A stretch of 64,000 bases of DNA from Ruegeria marisrubri (GTDB lineage Bacteria; Pseudomonadota; Alphaproteobacteria; Rhodobacterales; Rhodobacteraceae). A program made the translations under genes and the position numbers. Positions 8,642 to 16,324 of this stretch are shown here, in pieces; within the stretch, counting starts at the first letter, position 1, and every line of letters begins with the position of its first letter. The DNA is taken from positions 1 through 64,000 of the forward strand of contig NZ_LQBQ01000036.1 of NCBI RefSeq assembly GCF_001507595.1. The letters are read 5' to 3'. The notes under the pieces were generated by a model. It made no database searches. It worked only from the letters and a program-made list of their open reading frames with translations, and had not been told where the DNA came from.

Positions 8642-9337
8642 TCACCTCTGCCCCAGCAGCCCGTCCACCCAGGCCGGCACCACCTGCGTCGCGGGTCCGA
8701 ACACGGTCTCGTCAAAGCTCGACACCCCGGCCGAGGGTTCAAGGTTCAGCTCGACCGTCCGTGCCCCGGCCGCGATCGCCTCGTGCACGAAGGCCGCCGC
8801 CGGATAGACCTGTCCCGAGGTGCCGATGGCGGCAAAGATCGAGGCCCCGGCCAGATGGTCATAGATCTCGTCCATGTGATAGGGCATCTCGCCGAACCAC
8901 ACCACGTCGGGCCGTGCGGTGGGACGGGTGCAGGCGGGGCAGGGCTCTCCCACCGCCATCTCGTCCGGGGCGGGCCAGCGATGGCCGCAGGCGGCGCAGA
9001 GCGCCCCGGCCAGCGTGCCGTGCATGTGGATCACCCCTTGCGCGCCGCCTGCCTCGTGCAGGCTGTCCACGTTCTGCGTGACGATCACCACCTCGCCCGG
9101 CCAGTTCCGCTGCAGCCGCGCCAGCGCCCGATGCGCCGCGTTGGGCTGGGCGCGCGCCGCCTGCACCCGCCGCGCATTGTAGAACCCCTGCACCAGCGCC
9201 GGATCGCGGGCGAACCCCTCGGGCGTGGCCACGTCCTCGATCGGATGGCGCGACCACAGCCCGCCCTCGTCGCGAAAGGTGCCCAGACCGCTTTCGGCCG
9301 AAATCCCGGCGCCTGTCAGAATGACGATCTTTTCCAT
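8642..9337 (-). CDS. cobB: Sir2-family NAD-dependent protein deacylase
   Basis: 231 residues starting MEKIVILTGAGISAESGLGT, the sirtuin NAD-binding signature. The catalytic core TQNVDSLHEAGG and the histidine in VIHMHGTL follow. The zinc site is formed by CAACGHRW and CPACTRP. The motif GTSGQVYPAA completes the Rossmann part. Class III sirtuins of this type remove acetyl or succinyl groups from lysines; the Tyr/Arg pair typical of desuccinylases appears as the YNARR segment. The upstream ATG at 9367 overlaps the divergent phosphatase gene and is less likely the start. Confidence 0.93.
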   Translation of the reverse strand: MEKIVILTGAGISAESGLGTFRDEGGLWSRHPIEDVATPEGFARDPALVQGFYNARRVQAARAQPNAAHRALARLQRNWPGEVVIVTQNVDSLHEAGGAQGVIHMHGTLAGALCAACGHRWPAPDEMAVGEPCPACTRPTARPDVVWFGEMPYHMDEIYDHLAGASIFAAIGTSGQVYPAAAFVHEAIAAGARTVELNLEPSAGVSSFDETVFGPATQVVPAWVDGLLGQR

Positions 9338-9365
9338 GTCTCCCCCAGCCGATAGAACGACCCGC

Positions 9366-9806
9366 ATGACCCAGCGAATCCTCTTTGTCTGTCTCGGTAA
9401 TATCTGCCGTTCGCCCGCCGCCGAAGGTGTTTTTCGCGCCCGCCTGCCTCACCTGGCCGCCGACAGCGCTGGAACCGCCGGCTGGCATGTGGGCAAGCCG
9501 CCCTACGGGCCGATGCAGCAGGCCGCCCGCCGCCGCGGCCTCGACCTCGGCGGCCTGCGCGCCCGGCAGTTCACCCAAGCCGACTTTTCCCGCTTCGACC
9601 TGATCCTCGGGATGGACGCGGACAACGTCGCGGATATCGAGGCACAGCGCCCGCAGGGCAACGAGACACCCGCCCGCCTGCTGACCGATTTCGCCCCGGA
9701 AACCGGCGCGACCCATGTGCCCGACCCCTATTACACCCGCGATTTCGACGGCGCGCTGGACCTCATCGAAACCGCCGTCGAAGGGCTGCGGGCGCATCTG
9801 GCCTGA
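9366..9806 (+). CDS. Low-molecular-weight protein tyrosine phosphatase
   Basis: 146 residues. The P-loop VCLGNICRSPAAEGVF is at residues 8-23, with catalytic Cys9 and Arg15, and the acid loop DPYYT (Asp around 118) completes the active site. Length and motifs fit the low-Mr PTP/arsenate-reductase fold family; the DPYY sequence favours a phosphatase over an arsenate reductase. No tyrosine kinase or exopolysaccharide genes are adjacent, so the substrate is open. It diverges from the sirtuin gene with a 28-base gap and converges on a LysR gene. Confidence 0.92.
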   Translation: MTQRILFVCLGNICRSPAAEGVFRARLPHLAADSAGTAGWHVGKPPYGPMQQAARRRGLDLGGLRARQFTQADFSRFDLILGMDADNVADIEAQRPQGNETPARLLTDFAPETGATHVPDPYYTRDFDGALDLIETAVEGLRAHLA

Positions 9807-9815
9807 CCCCGGCGG

Positions 9816-10781
9816 TCACGCCTCCAGCACCGCGAGGCGCCCGTTCAGCCAGGGCAGGCGCGCCACTGCCGGATCGACGATCTGGCTCTGCATCAGCCGC
9901 CGCATCATCTCGGCCACGTCACGCGGCACCTTGTCGGACCAGTCCGACCGGGTGAACAGCGAGATCGTGCGCGAAAAATCCCCGAACGGAACCGGAAAGG
10001 CGTCGATCTCGTCATGGAACCGCGCCGCCCGCATGTAGCCCAGCGGCGTCGTCAGCGCCCAGCCCAGCCGCCGCGCCACCATCGCCATCAGCGCCAGGTG
10101 CGAGCCGATCTCGAAGCGTTCCTCGAAGTCCAGCTTCTGCCGCGCCAGCTGCGCCTCGATCTGCCGGCTGATCAGCTGCTCGCGCGCGTAGCGCAGAAAG
10201 GGCAGGCCGCGCAGGGCCGCCAGGATGTCCGCACCGTCCGGCACGGCCCCCCTCGGCGCCACCAGGATGAACGGGTCCCGGACCAGAGGGTATTCCACCA
10301 CGCCCTCCAGCACCTCGCCCGTATGGGCCGACACCGCCAGATGCAGCCGCTGCGACTGCAGCGCCTCGAAGATTTCCAGGCTGGGCAGGGTGATCAGCTT
10401 GAACTTCGTGCGGGTCAGGCTGTCGGCCAGCAGGGTCGCCAGCCGGGGCGTCAGGTCGTTGTCGAAATCGTCGATCAGCCCGATGGACAGGGTGCTGAGA
10501 TGGCCCAGATCCATCACCATCAGCTCGCTCTGCGCCTGCTGCAGCTCGCTCAGCACCGCTTCTGTCCGGGCCAGAAAGCTGCGCCCGGCCTGCGTCAGCC
10601 GCATCGGGCGGCGGCCATGATCGACCAGATCGGTGCCCAAGGCCGCCTCGAGGTTGCGCAGCTGCTGGCTGACCGAAGGCTGGCTCAACCCGGTGATCTC
10701 GGCGGCCTGCGCCACCGATCCCGTCCGCGCGAGCGCTGCGAAAACCTCCAGCCCGCGCAGGGTTACCCCTTTCATCACCAT
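9816..10781 (-). CDS. LysR-family transcriptional regulator
   Basis: 321 residues. An N-terminal winged helix-turn-helix (TGSVAQAAEITGLSQPSVSQ, about 21-40) is followed by the linker helix and a type 2 periplasmic-binding-like effector domain (about 95-300). The first ATG is favoured by AAGGGA 12 bases upstream. It is a lone gene, so neither target nor ligand can be read from context: its left neighbour is convergent and its right neighbour is on the same strand 75 bases upstream. Confidence 0.88.
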   Translation of the reverse strand: MVMKGVTLRGLEVFAALARTGSVAQAAEITGLSQPSVSQQLRNLEAALGTDLVDHGRRPMRLTQAGRSFLARTEAVLSELQQAQSELMVMDLGHLSTLSIGLIDDFDNDLTPRLATLLADSLTRTKFKLITLPSLEIFEALQSQRLHLAVSAHTGEVLEGVVEYPLVRDPFILVAPRGAVPDGADILAALRGLPFLRYAREQLISRQIEAQLARQKLDFEERFEIGSHLALMAMVARRLGWALTTPLGYMRAARFHDEIDAFPVPFGDFSRTISLFTRSDWSDKVPRDVAEMMRRLMQSQIVDPAVARLPWLNGRLAVLEA

Positions 10782-10856
10782 GCCGCCGTCCCTTGCCGTT
10801 TAGCCATTACTGGTGGCAGGGCGGGGTCAGGTCAAGCCATCGTGGCCGCCCAAAGC

Positions 10857-11174
10857 CTAGCGGCAGGCGGCCTGCGCCAGCTGGCCGAAGGTTTCATAGC
10901 GATCCCACAACGCGTCGTCATGGGCCGATTTCGACATCTTGACGGTCTGCGCCTGATGCGGATCCCTGAACCACTTGGCGATGGTGCGCTGTTCCCGGGG
11001 CGACAGCGTGCCGTCCGCCACGTCCTGAATGCAGGTGCAGCGCTGCCGGGTGGCCTCGGGCCGGTTGGTCGCCAGACAGGCGCTCTTGATGTCGCCCGTG
11101 GCCGCCGGTGCCGGTGTCGGAAAGAATGCGGTCACGGCGACCGCGCAAATGGCTGAATTCAGAAAATGTCTCAT
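10857..11174 (-). CDS. Small exported protein, unknown function
   Basis: 105 residues from ATG 11174, where a signal peptide begins ([18 protein letters not shown], cleaved near APAA). The mature 80 residues contain four cysteines ([19 protein letters not shown] and AACR at the end), probably two disulfides, and a helical segment [16 protein letters not shown]. The CxC arrangement is not a heme or thioredoxin motif. I do not recognise the family. It lies back to back with lepA. Confidence 0.65.
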   Translation of the reverse strand: MRHFLNSAICAVAVTAFFPTPAPAATGDIKSACLATNRPEATRQRCTCIQDVADGTLSPREQRTIAKWFRDPHQAQTVKMSKSAHDDALWDRYETFGQLAQAACR

Positions 11175-11371
11175 GCTCTTGCCTTGTTCCGCCTGTCCGG
11201 AGGGGTCTGCGCCCCTCTCGTCAATGGGGGGAGTATGTCGGAGTGTCGGTCGTTTTTCAATCGGCGGGTGAAGGCGGGGTTGCGATTGCCCCCGGATGTC
11301 GCGTGGACGCCATGTGCGGCAAATCCCGGCCCCGCGCGACCGCCGGCGTCGTTCCACATGCCTTATCCCGC

Positions 11372-11400
11372 TTGACGGGGGCTCGATCTGCGGACATATC
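11372..11400 (+). promoter_or_regulatory. Candidate lepA promoter implying a leaderless mRNA
   Basis: TTGACG (11372-11377), 17-base spacer, CATATC (11395-11400). A start 7 bases after the -10 would fall on or next to the lepA ATG at 11408. No ribosome binding site is visible before that ATG (CATATCCCACCCC), consistent with leaderless translation. Confidence 0.45.
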
Positions 11401-11407
11401 CCACCCC

Positions 11408-13207
11408 ATGACAGACCTCGCTCATATCCGCAATTTCTCCATCGTCGCGCATATCGACCATGGCAAATCCACCCTTGCCGACCGGCTCATCCAGGAGACC
11501 GGGACGGTGCAGGATCGCGACATGAAGGAACAGCTGCTCGACAGCATGGATATCGAGCGCGAGCGCGGCATCACCATCAAGGCCAACACCGTCCGCATCG
11601 ACTATACCGCCGACAATGGCGAGCACTACGTGCTGAACCTGATCGACACCCCCGGCCACGTCGACTTTGCCTACGAGGTCAGCCGCTCGATGCGCGCGGT
11701 CGAAGGCTCGCTGCTGGTGGTGGACTCGACGCAAGGGGTCGAGGCGCAGACGCTGGCCAACGTCTATCAGGCCATCGACGCGGATCACGAGATCGTGCCG
11801 GTGCTCAACAAGATCGACCTGCCGGCCTCCGACTGCGACCGCGTCGCCGAACAGATCGAGGACGTGATCGGCATCGACGCCACGGACGCCATCCGCGTCT
11901 CGGCCAAGACGGGTGAGGGGATCCACGAAACGCTCGAGGCGATCGTGCACAAGCTGCCCGCGCCCAAGGGCGAGCGCGACGCGCCGCTCAAGGCGATGCT
12001 GGTGGACAGCTGGTACGACGCCTATCTGGGCGTGATCGTCCTGGTCCGCATCATGGACGGCGTTCTGAAAAAGGGCATGCGGGTCAAGTTCATGTCGAAC
12101 GGCACCCTGCACCATGTCGACCGCGTCGGCGTCTTCCGCCCCGAGATGCAGATGGTCGACCAGCTGGGCCCGGGCGAGATCGGCTTCCTCACCGCCTCGA
12201 TCAAGCAAGTCCGCGACACCCGCGTCGGCGACACCATCACCAATGACCGCAACGGCTGCGAGGAACCGCTGCCGGGCTTCAAACCCGCGCAGCCGGTGGT
12301 GTTCTGCGGCCTGTTCCCCGTGGACAGCGCCGAATTCGAAGACCTGCGCGACGCGATCGAGAAACTGGCCCTGAACGACGCCAGCTTCTCCTACGAGATG
12401 GAGACCTCGGCCGCCCTGGGCTTTGGCTTCCGCTGCGGCTTCCTGGGTCTGCTGCACCTCGAGGTCATCCGCGACCGCATCGAACGCGAATACGATATCG
12501 AGCTCATTACCACTGCGCCGTCGGTGATCTATCACGTCTACATGAAAGACGGCGAAATGATCGAGCTGCACAACCCCGCCGACATGCCCGACATGTCCAA
12601 GGTCGACCACCTGGAAGAACCGCGCATCAAGGCCACCATCCTCGTGCCCGACGAATACCTGGGCGACGTGCTGAAGCTGTGTCAGGACCGCCGCGGCATC
12701 CAGCTGGACCTGACCTATGCGGGCAGCCGCGCGATGGTCGTCTATGACCTGCCGCTGAACGAGGTCGTCTTCGACTTCTACGACCGTCTGAAATCGGTGA
12801 CCAAGGGCTATGCCAGCTTCGACTACCAGATGACCGGCTACCGGCAGGACAACCTGGTCAAGATGTCGATCCTTGTGAATGACGAGCCGGTGGACGCGCT
12901 GTCGGTCATGGTCCACCGCGACCGCGCCGAGACCCGCGGCCGCGCCATGTGCGAAAAGCTGAAAGAGCTGATCCCGCGCCACATGTTCAAGATCCCGATC
13001 CAGGCGGCCATCGGCGGCAAGGTCATCGCCCGCGAGACCCTATCCGCGCTGCGCAAGGACGTGACCGCGAAATGCTATGGCGGGGATGCCACGCGGAAGC
13101 GGAAGCTGCTGGAAAAGCAGAAGGCCGGCAAAAAGAAGATGCGCCAGTTCGGCAAGGTTGATATACCTCAGGAGGCATTCATCTCTGCGTTGAAAATGGA
13201 TGGGTAA
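11408..13207 (+). CDS. lepA: Elongation factor 4 (LepA) GTPase
   Basis: 599 residues. The G motifs are [13 protein letters not shown] (P-loop), the switch I threonine in [18 protein letters not shown] and NKIDLP. They are followed by the EF-G-like domains II, III and V and the LepA-specific C-terminal domain ([20 protein letters not shown]). EF4 acts on stalled or mistranslocated ribosomes during initiation and elongation. Coding frame is open further upstream, but homology starts at [20 protein letters not shown]. The last 16 codons differ sharply in composition: half end in A or T, including ATA and TTG, against about 90 percent G/C elsewhere. The next gene follows the stop codon with no gap. 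Confidence 0.97.
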   Translation: MTDLAHIRNFSIVAHIDHGKSTLADRLIQETGTVQDRDMKEQLLDSMDIERERGITIKANTVRIDYTADNGEHYVLNLIDTPGHVDFAYEVSRSMRAVEGSLLVVDSTQGVEAQTLANVYQAIDADHEIVPVLNKIDLPASDCDRVAEQIEDVIGIDATDAIRVSAKTGEGIHETLEAIVHKLPAPKGERDAPLKAMLVDSWYDAYLGVIVLVRIMDGVLKKGMRVKFMSNGTLHHVDRVGVFRPEMQMVDQLGPGEIGFLTASIKQVRDTRVGDTITNDRNGCEEPLPGFKPAQPVVFCGLFPVDSAEFEDLRDAIEKLALNDASFSYEMETSAALGFGFRCGFLGLLHLEVIRDRIEREYDIELITTAPSVIYHVYMKDGEMIELHNPADMPDMSKVDHLEEPRIKATILVPDEYLGDVLKLCQDRRGIQLDLTYAGSRAMVVYDLPLNEVVFDFYDRLKSVTKGYASFDYQMTGYRQDNLVKMSILVNDEPVDALSVMVHRDRAETRGRAMCEKLKELIPRHMFKIPIQAAIGGKVIARETLSALRKDVTAKCYGGDATRKRKLLEKQKAGKKKMRQFGKVDIPQEAFISALKMDG

Positions 13208-14212
13208 ATGTTTCTATTCATTGATACAAATGTTTATTTGGATTTCTTTCGACTAAAGCAAGACTCTCTTGAAGAACTCCGAAAGCTAGTTGAACTGATA
13301 AAAGCGGGCAAGATCTCGCTGCTTTCAACGAATCAGCTAAAGGATGAATATTTAAGAAACCGGGACTCCGTGATTTCTCAGACGCTTAGCAAAATGGGGC
13401 AGAAGCGGGAGTACCCGTTCCCACCTGCAGTTTGAGAATTTGATGAGTTCGAACATGCAGTCAAGGCTCGAGATGAATTCGAAAAAAGTTACGCTAAACT
13501 GATAAGTAAATTCCGGGAGAGGGCGGAGTCCATCTCATTGGGTGCAGACAAGCTAACGTCGGAACTTCTCAATTTGGCCGAAGACATCGACGTGTCCGAA
13601 GAGCTTTTCCATCGAGCCATCAAACGTTGGCGGCTAGGAAATCCACCTGGAAAGGGCAAGAATACTGTTGGCGATGAAGTCAACTGGGAGTGTTTGCTGG
13701 AGTACTTTGATGGCAGAGGCGACGATTTGCATCTTATTTCGGTGGACGGTGATTATTCCAGTGAGCTAGATTCAAAATCTCTTAAGCCTATTTTGCGGAG
13801 AGACTGGGAGAAGGCGACCGTCGCGTCTCGTATTTTCTTGTACCGGAGTTTGTCAGAGTTTTTTCGAACTCACTTCCCAGCAATTAAGCTGGCAAGCGAG
13901 GTTAAGCTTCATTCGATAATCGATGAATTGGAAGCCAGCAGGTCATTTTCGAGAACGCACTCTGTAGTGTCGGAGTTGCTAGCTGAAGGTGAGCTAACCT
14001 TGGGCGCGGCTAATAGAATCCTCAAAATTGCCCAAAAAAATAACCAAGTGGGATGGATCGTCACAGACAAGGATCTCTATGAACTATTCTCCTTAATCAG
14101 GAGCGAGCATGGGACAAAACTGAGTAAAGCTGATAAAGAATACTTGGATAGAGTGGTTGATGAGGGCGAAGCCATTTGGGGCGAAGAAGGGGAAGATGAG
14201 ATCCCGTTTTAA
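13208..14212 (+). pseudogene. PIN-domain (DUF4935-type) protein interrupted by an in-frame TGA
   Basis: Read through the TGA at 13433-13435, one frame covers 334 codons. It begins MFLFIDTNVYLDFF (acidic D6 of the PIN nuclease site), with another acidic site near GDEVNW (156-157) and the strand ISVDGDYSSEL (177-187), a pattern typical of DUF4935 PIN-like proteins. About 140 C-terminal residues have no name I can give. Only the codon after PPAV is a stop; flanking sequence on both sides reads as normal protein, so this looks like a recent nonsense mutation or a sequencing error. Composition is AT-rich with many ATA, TTG and AAA codons, unlike its neighbours, which indicates transfer. It starts directly after the lepA stop (TAAATG). 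Confidence 0.75.
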
Positions 14213-14557
14213 TTTATCCGTTCAGTAGCTAGCGAATTGGAAGTGTGGGTTTTGAGAACACACTGTTACTGAAGTCGACCGAAGCCCCACAGTGCTGTTG
14301 GTACCGCCGGGCCTCGTCATGCTGAAAGCATGCCTGCGGCATGATCCACCCTCGTCAAACCGAAGGTCTGCCTCTACTAAAACGGGCGGCGCGCTTGCGC
14401 CCCGGGGCTCACCCCCTCGGGCCGGCGCTGCCCTCATCTCCGCCAATCAACCGCCACACCCGCGCTCGCCGCCGGGGCGATTTCATCCGACCAAGGTCCG
14501 CTGAGCCGGGGGGCGTTTCGTGATATCCTCCGCCCCTCATTATGGGAGGATACACCG
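14213..14557. other. 345-base gap after the foreign gene, with overlapping small hairpins
   Basis: The AT-rich composition of the PIN gene fades out by about 14300. At 14317-14344 three short stems compete: TCATGC with GCATGA, CATGCT with AGCATG, and CATGCC with GGCATG. No second copy of the lepA end, no integrase remnant and no convincing gene were found. The promoter of the next gene must lie in the last part, where GGGAGGA precedes its ATG. Confidence 0.5.
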
Positions 14558-14800
14558 ATGAAACATCTGACGATCGCTTCCGCACTCTGGCTGTTCGCCG
14601 TGCCCGCTTTCGCCTTCCAATGCCCGACCGACATCGCCGCCATCGACGCGGCGCTGGCGGCAGGCACCGACCTCAGCGACGAGCAGATCGCGCAGGTCGA
14701 GGCCCTGCGCGACGAAGGCCAGAAACTGCACGACGCCGGGGATCACCAGGCCTCGGTCGATACGCTGGCCAAGGCCAAGGAAATGCTCGGCCTGAACTGA
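14558..14800 (+). CDS. Small exported helical protein, unknown function
   Basis: 80 residues. A signal peptide (SALWLFAVPAFAF) is followed by a short acidic, all-helical mature chain with a single cysteine (FQCPTDIAAID) and the helices LSDEQIAQVEALRDEGQK and HQASVDTLAKAKEMLG. This resembles the many short periplasmic helical proteins of Rhodobacteraceae without a named function. The ATG has a good ribosome site (GGGAGGATACACCG). It is transcribed toward the antitoxin gene on the opposite strand. Confidence 0.72.
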   Translation: MKHLTIASALWLFAVPAFAFQCPTDIAAIDAALAAGTDLSDEQIAQVEALRDEGQKLHDAGDHQASVDTLAKAKEMLGLN

Positions 14801-14833
14801 TCCCGCCGCCCACCGGCAGACCCGGGCGGGGCC

Positions 14834-15253
14834 TCACCCCGCCCTGCGCCAGAACCGCCACCGGCGGCGTCGGGACACGCAAGCGATCTCGCCGCCCTCG
14901 ACCGGTTCCAGCCCGCCGCGTTCCAGGATGCGGCGTTCCTCGGCGCGGGTCATCTGGATCTCGCGCACCCGCAGCGCCGCCTCGCGGGGGGTGACGTAAT
15001 TGCCGTCCGGCCCCGGCTCCATCCCCGGTATCCCCTTGCCGCGCGACCACCAGCCGCGCAGCCCGCTCAGCGGGTGTTTCCAGCCGGTGGTGGCCTCGGC
15101 CTCCAGCTCCCAGATCCGGTTGGCCTCGGGGATCGAGACCAGTGCCGCCAGCGGGCGGCCGTGGCGGGTCAGCACGATCACCTCGCGCGGGTCCTGCGCC
15201 CGCATCACCAGCTGCCCCAGCTGGGCGCGGGCCTGCGAAACCGTGTAGCGCAT
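14834..15253 (-). CDS. Solitary Phd/YefM-family antitoxin-like repressor with long C-terminal extension
   Basis: 139 residues from the ATG at 15253, which follows AAAGGAGA. The first 55 residues match Phd/YefM (prevent-host-death) proteins: YTVSQARAQLGQLVMRAQ, then EVIVLTRHGRPLAALVSI. Usual members stop near 80-90 residues; this one continues with a Trp/Gly-rich stretch (GWKHPLSGLRGWWSRGKG) and a basic tail (SRRRRWRFWRRAG). No RelE-, Doc- or PIN-type toxin follows, so it is an orphan antitoxin, a domesticated regulator, or part of a pair whose toxin was lost. A perfect inverted repeat sits immediately upstream. Confidence 0.72.
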   Translation of the reverse strand: MRYTVSQARAQLGQLVMRAQDPREVIVLTRHGRPLAALVSIPEANRIWELEAEATTGWKHPLSGLRGWWSRGKGIPGMEPGPDGNYVTPREAALRVREIQMTRAEERRILERGGLEPVEGGEIACVSRRRRWRFWRRAG

Positions 15254-15265
15254 CGGCGAATCTCC

Positions 15266-15309
15266 TTTTGTACGATTCGGAAGAATGGGGTGCTGATTCT
15301 GGTACAAAA
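15266..15309 (-). promoter_or_regulatory. Inverted repeat TTTTGTAC-N28-GTACAAAA upstream of the antitoxin gene
   Basis: Two perfect 8-bp half sites at 15266-15273 and 15302-15309 frame the presumed promoter. The proximal half ends next to the AAAGGAGA ribosome site of the antitoxin gene. GTAC-centred palindromes are typical of Phd/YefM autoregulation, so this is a likely operator. Confidence 0.5.
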
Positions 15310-15499
15310 CGGTAAAAACCGGCCTCTGGCGGCGTTCGCAGGTGCAGAAAGCGGGGCGGGCGGCGCGATTTCGGGCCTCGCCGGATTTTCCCTCCGCAAC
15401 TCTGCGTCAGATCGGAATTTCCAGACTTATCCACATCGCTTTCCCGGCGGATATCAACATTTTATCCCCGTCGAATTTTCATGCTGCGGTGCTATTTTC

Positions 15500-15868
15500 T
15501 TGTCTGAAACCGGGTCCGATGTAACAGTTTCCCTACCGCAAGGGTTCTTAGGAACCGGCGCGGTCGCAAGGGCCAGGGGGCCAAGGCGGTGAGGGGTGGA
15601 CCTTCGGGATTTTCCTTGAACCGCAAGGGCTTACCGGTAGTTGGCCAGTCGTGATCGGGTCTCGTGCCCGGGGCGAGTGACCGGCTTCACAGAATGGCCT
15701 GTGCGTGCTGCAAGGCGCCTTAGGGGGCCGAGCGGCGGCGGGGGTTCCCTCGGAGCCCAAGCAACTGGGACGGAATGCCCTCTGGGGCGGCCCGTGCCGG
15801 CAAGGCGTCAGGAGCGTCCTATGGATGCATGCGAAGACCGCGTCTGAGCACCTGACGCCTTTTTCTTT
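15500..15868 (+). ncRNA. Candidate structured non-coding RNA of about 330 nt
   Basis: No plausible coding sequence lies between 15254 and 16111 on either strand, yet a strong plus-strand terminator ends at 15868. A weak promoter-like pair (TTGTCT 15500-15505, 16 bases, TAACAG 15522-15527) could start a transcript near 15534. Inside are a CGGG-tctcgtg-CCCG hairpin extended by GCC/GTC pairs (15644-15685) and three copies of CGCAAGGG (15537, 15565, 15622). It does not match RNase P RNA, tmRNA, 6S or SRP RNA as far as I can read. Identity unknown. Confidence 0.25.
15804..15868 (+). terminator. Plus-strand intrinsic terminator without an assigned gene
   Basis: A 9-bp perfect stem, GGCGTCAGG (15804-15812) with CCTGACGCC (15851-15859), is followed by TTTTTCTTTT. 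The loop is long (38 bases) and may hold more structure. No plus-strand gene lies upstream within 1 kb, except the small exported protein ending at 14800. Confidence 0.65.
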
Positions 15869-15913
15869 TGCCTCGGGAGTTTCATACAGGCTACCACTCA
15901 CAACAAACCCGAG

Positions 15914-15954
15914 AAGAAAAACGGGGTTCGACTGCGATGGCAATCGGACCCCGT
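15914..15954 (-). terminator. Minus-strand intrinsic terminator downstream of the lipoprotein and znuB genes
   Basis: ACGGGGTTCGA (15921-15931) pairs with TCGGACCCCGT (15944-15954), 11 bp with one G-U over a 12-base loop. Read on the minus strand it ends in TTTTTCTTCTC. It probably ends transcripts from the entericidin-like gene. Confidence 0.75.
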
Positions 15955-16111
15955 TCTCAGCGTCAGCTGATGCATTACCGCGTCTATGCACCTGTGCCCC
16001 GATGAATACTATCGCGGGTCAGTGTTTTCAACCACATATTGCGGTTTCGGGTGTCTAGCCTGCGATATTTTGGGTGTGTGTCCATAGGGCAACCACTGGG
16101 TTCAAGTGGCT

Positions 16112-16249
16112 TCAGAACTTCCTCTGAAGGTCACCCGCCACGTCTTCGATGGCGTCGCCGGCCTTTTGGATATCCCGCCCGGCGCCTTTGGCCGTCTCGC
16201 AGGCTGTCAGCGTCAACAGGGTCACACCAATCAGGAACGCGCGGAACAT
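16112..16249 (-). CDS. Entericidin A/B-like small lipoprotein
   Basis: 45 residues: a signal sequence MFRAFLIGVTLLTLTAC with lipobox LTAC (Cys17 lipidated), then ETAKGAGRDIQKAGDAIEDV and a short charged end. The C-ETAKGAGRDIQKAGDAI pattern is the entericidin EcnA/EcnB hallmark. These are tiny membrane lipoproteins described as an antidote/toxin pair linked to stress lysis in enterics; alphaproteobacteria often carry one. GGAGAGCAAG precedes the ATG. It sits between znuB and a minus-strand terminator, so it may be transcribed alone or by read-through. Confidence 0.82.
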   Translation of the reverse strand: MFRAFLIGVTLLTLTACETAKGAGRDIQKAGDAIEDVAGDLQRKF

Positions 16250-16324
16250 CTTGCTCTCCGTCTCTGCTCGTTTGGTTTTCCCTAGCATCTCTGAAAGCCG
16301 TGTTCCAGATACCCGGCAAGCGGC

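Noticed and set aside
15426..15434. Perfect DnaA box TTATCCACA in an AT-richer part of the ORF-free stretch
   Set aside because: It stands alone with only one loose variant (TTTATCCCC) nearby, and no dnaA, hemE or parAB genes are close. A replication origin needs a cluster of boxes.
15536..15629. Three CGCAAGGG copies as a CRISPR-like or integron repeat array
   Set aside because: Repeats are only 8 bases, spacing is uneven (28 and 57) and flanks are not conserved; no cas or integrase gene is present.
15705..16058. 117-codon plus-strand frame across both facing terminators
   Set aside because: It would run through a strong terminator, lacks a ribosome site and has no codon bias.
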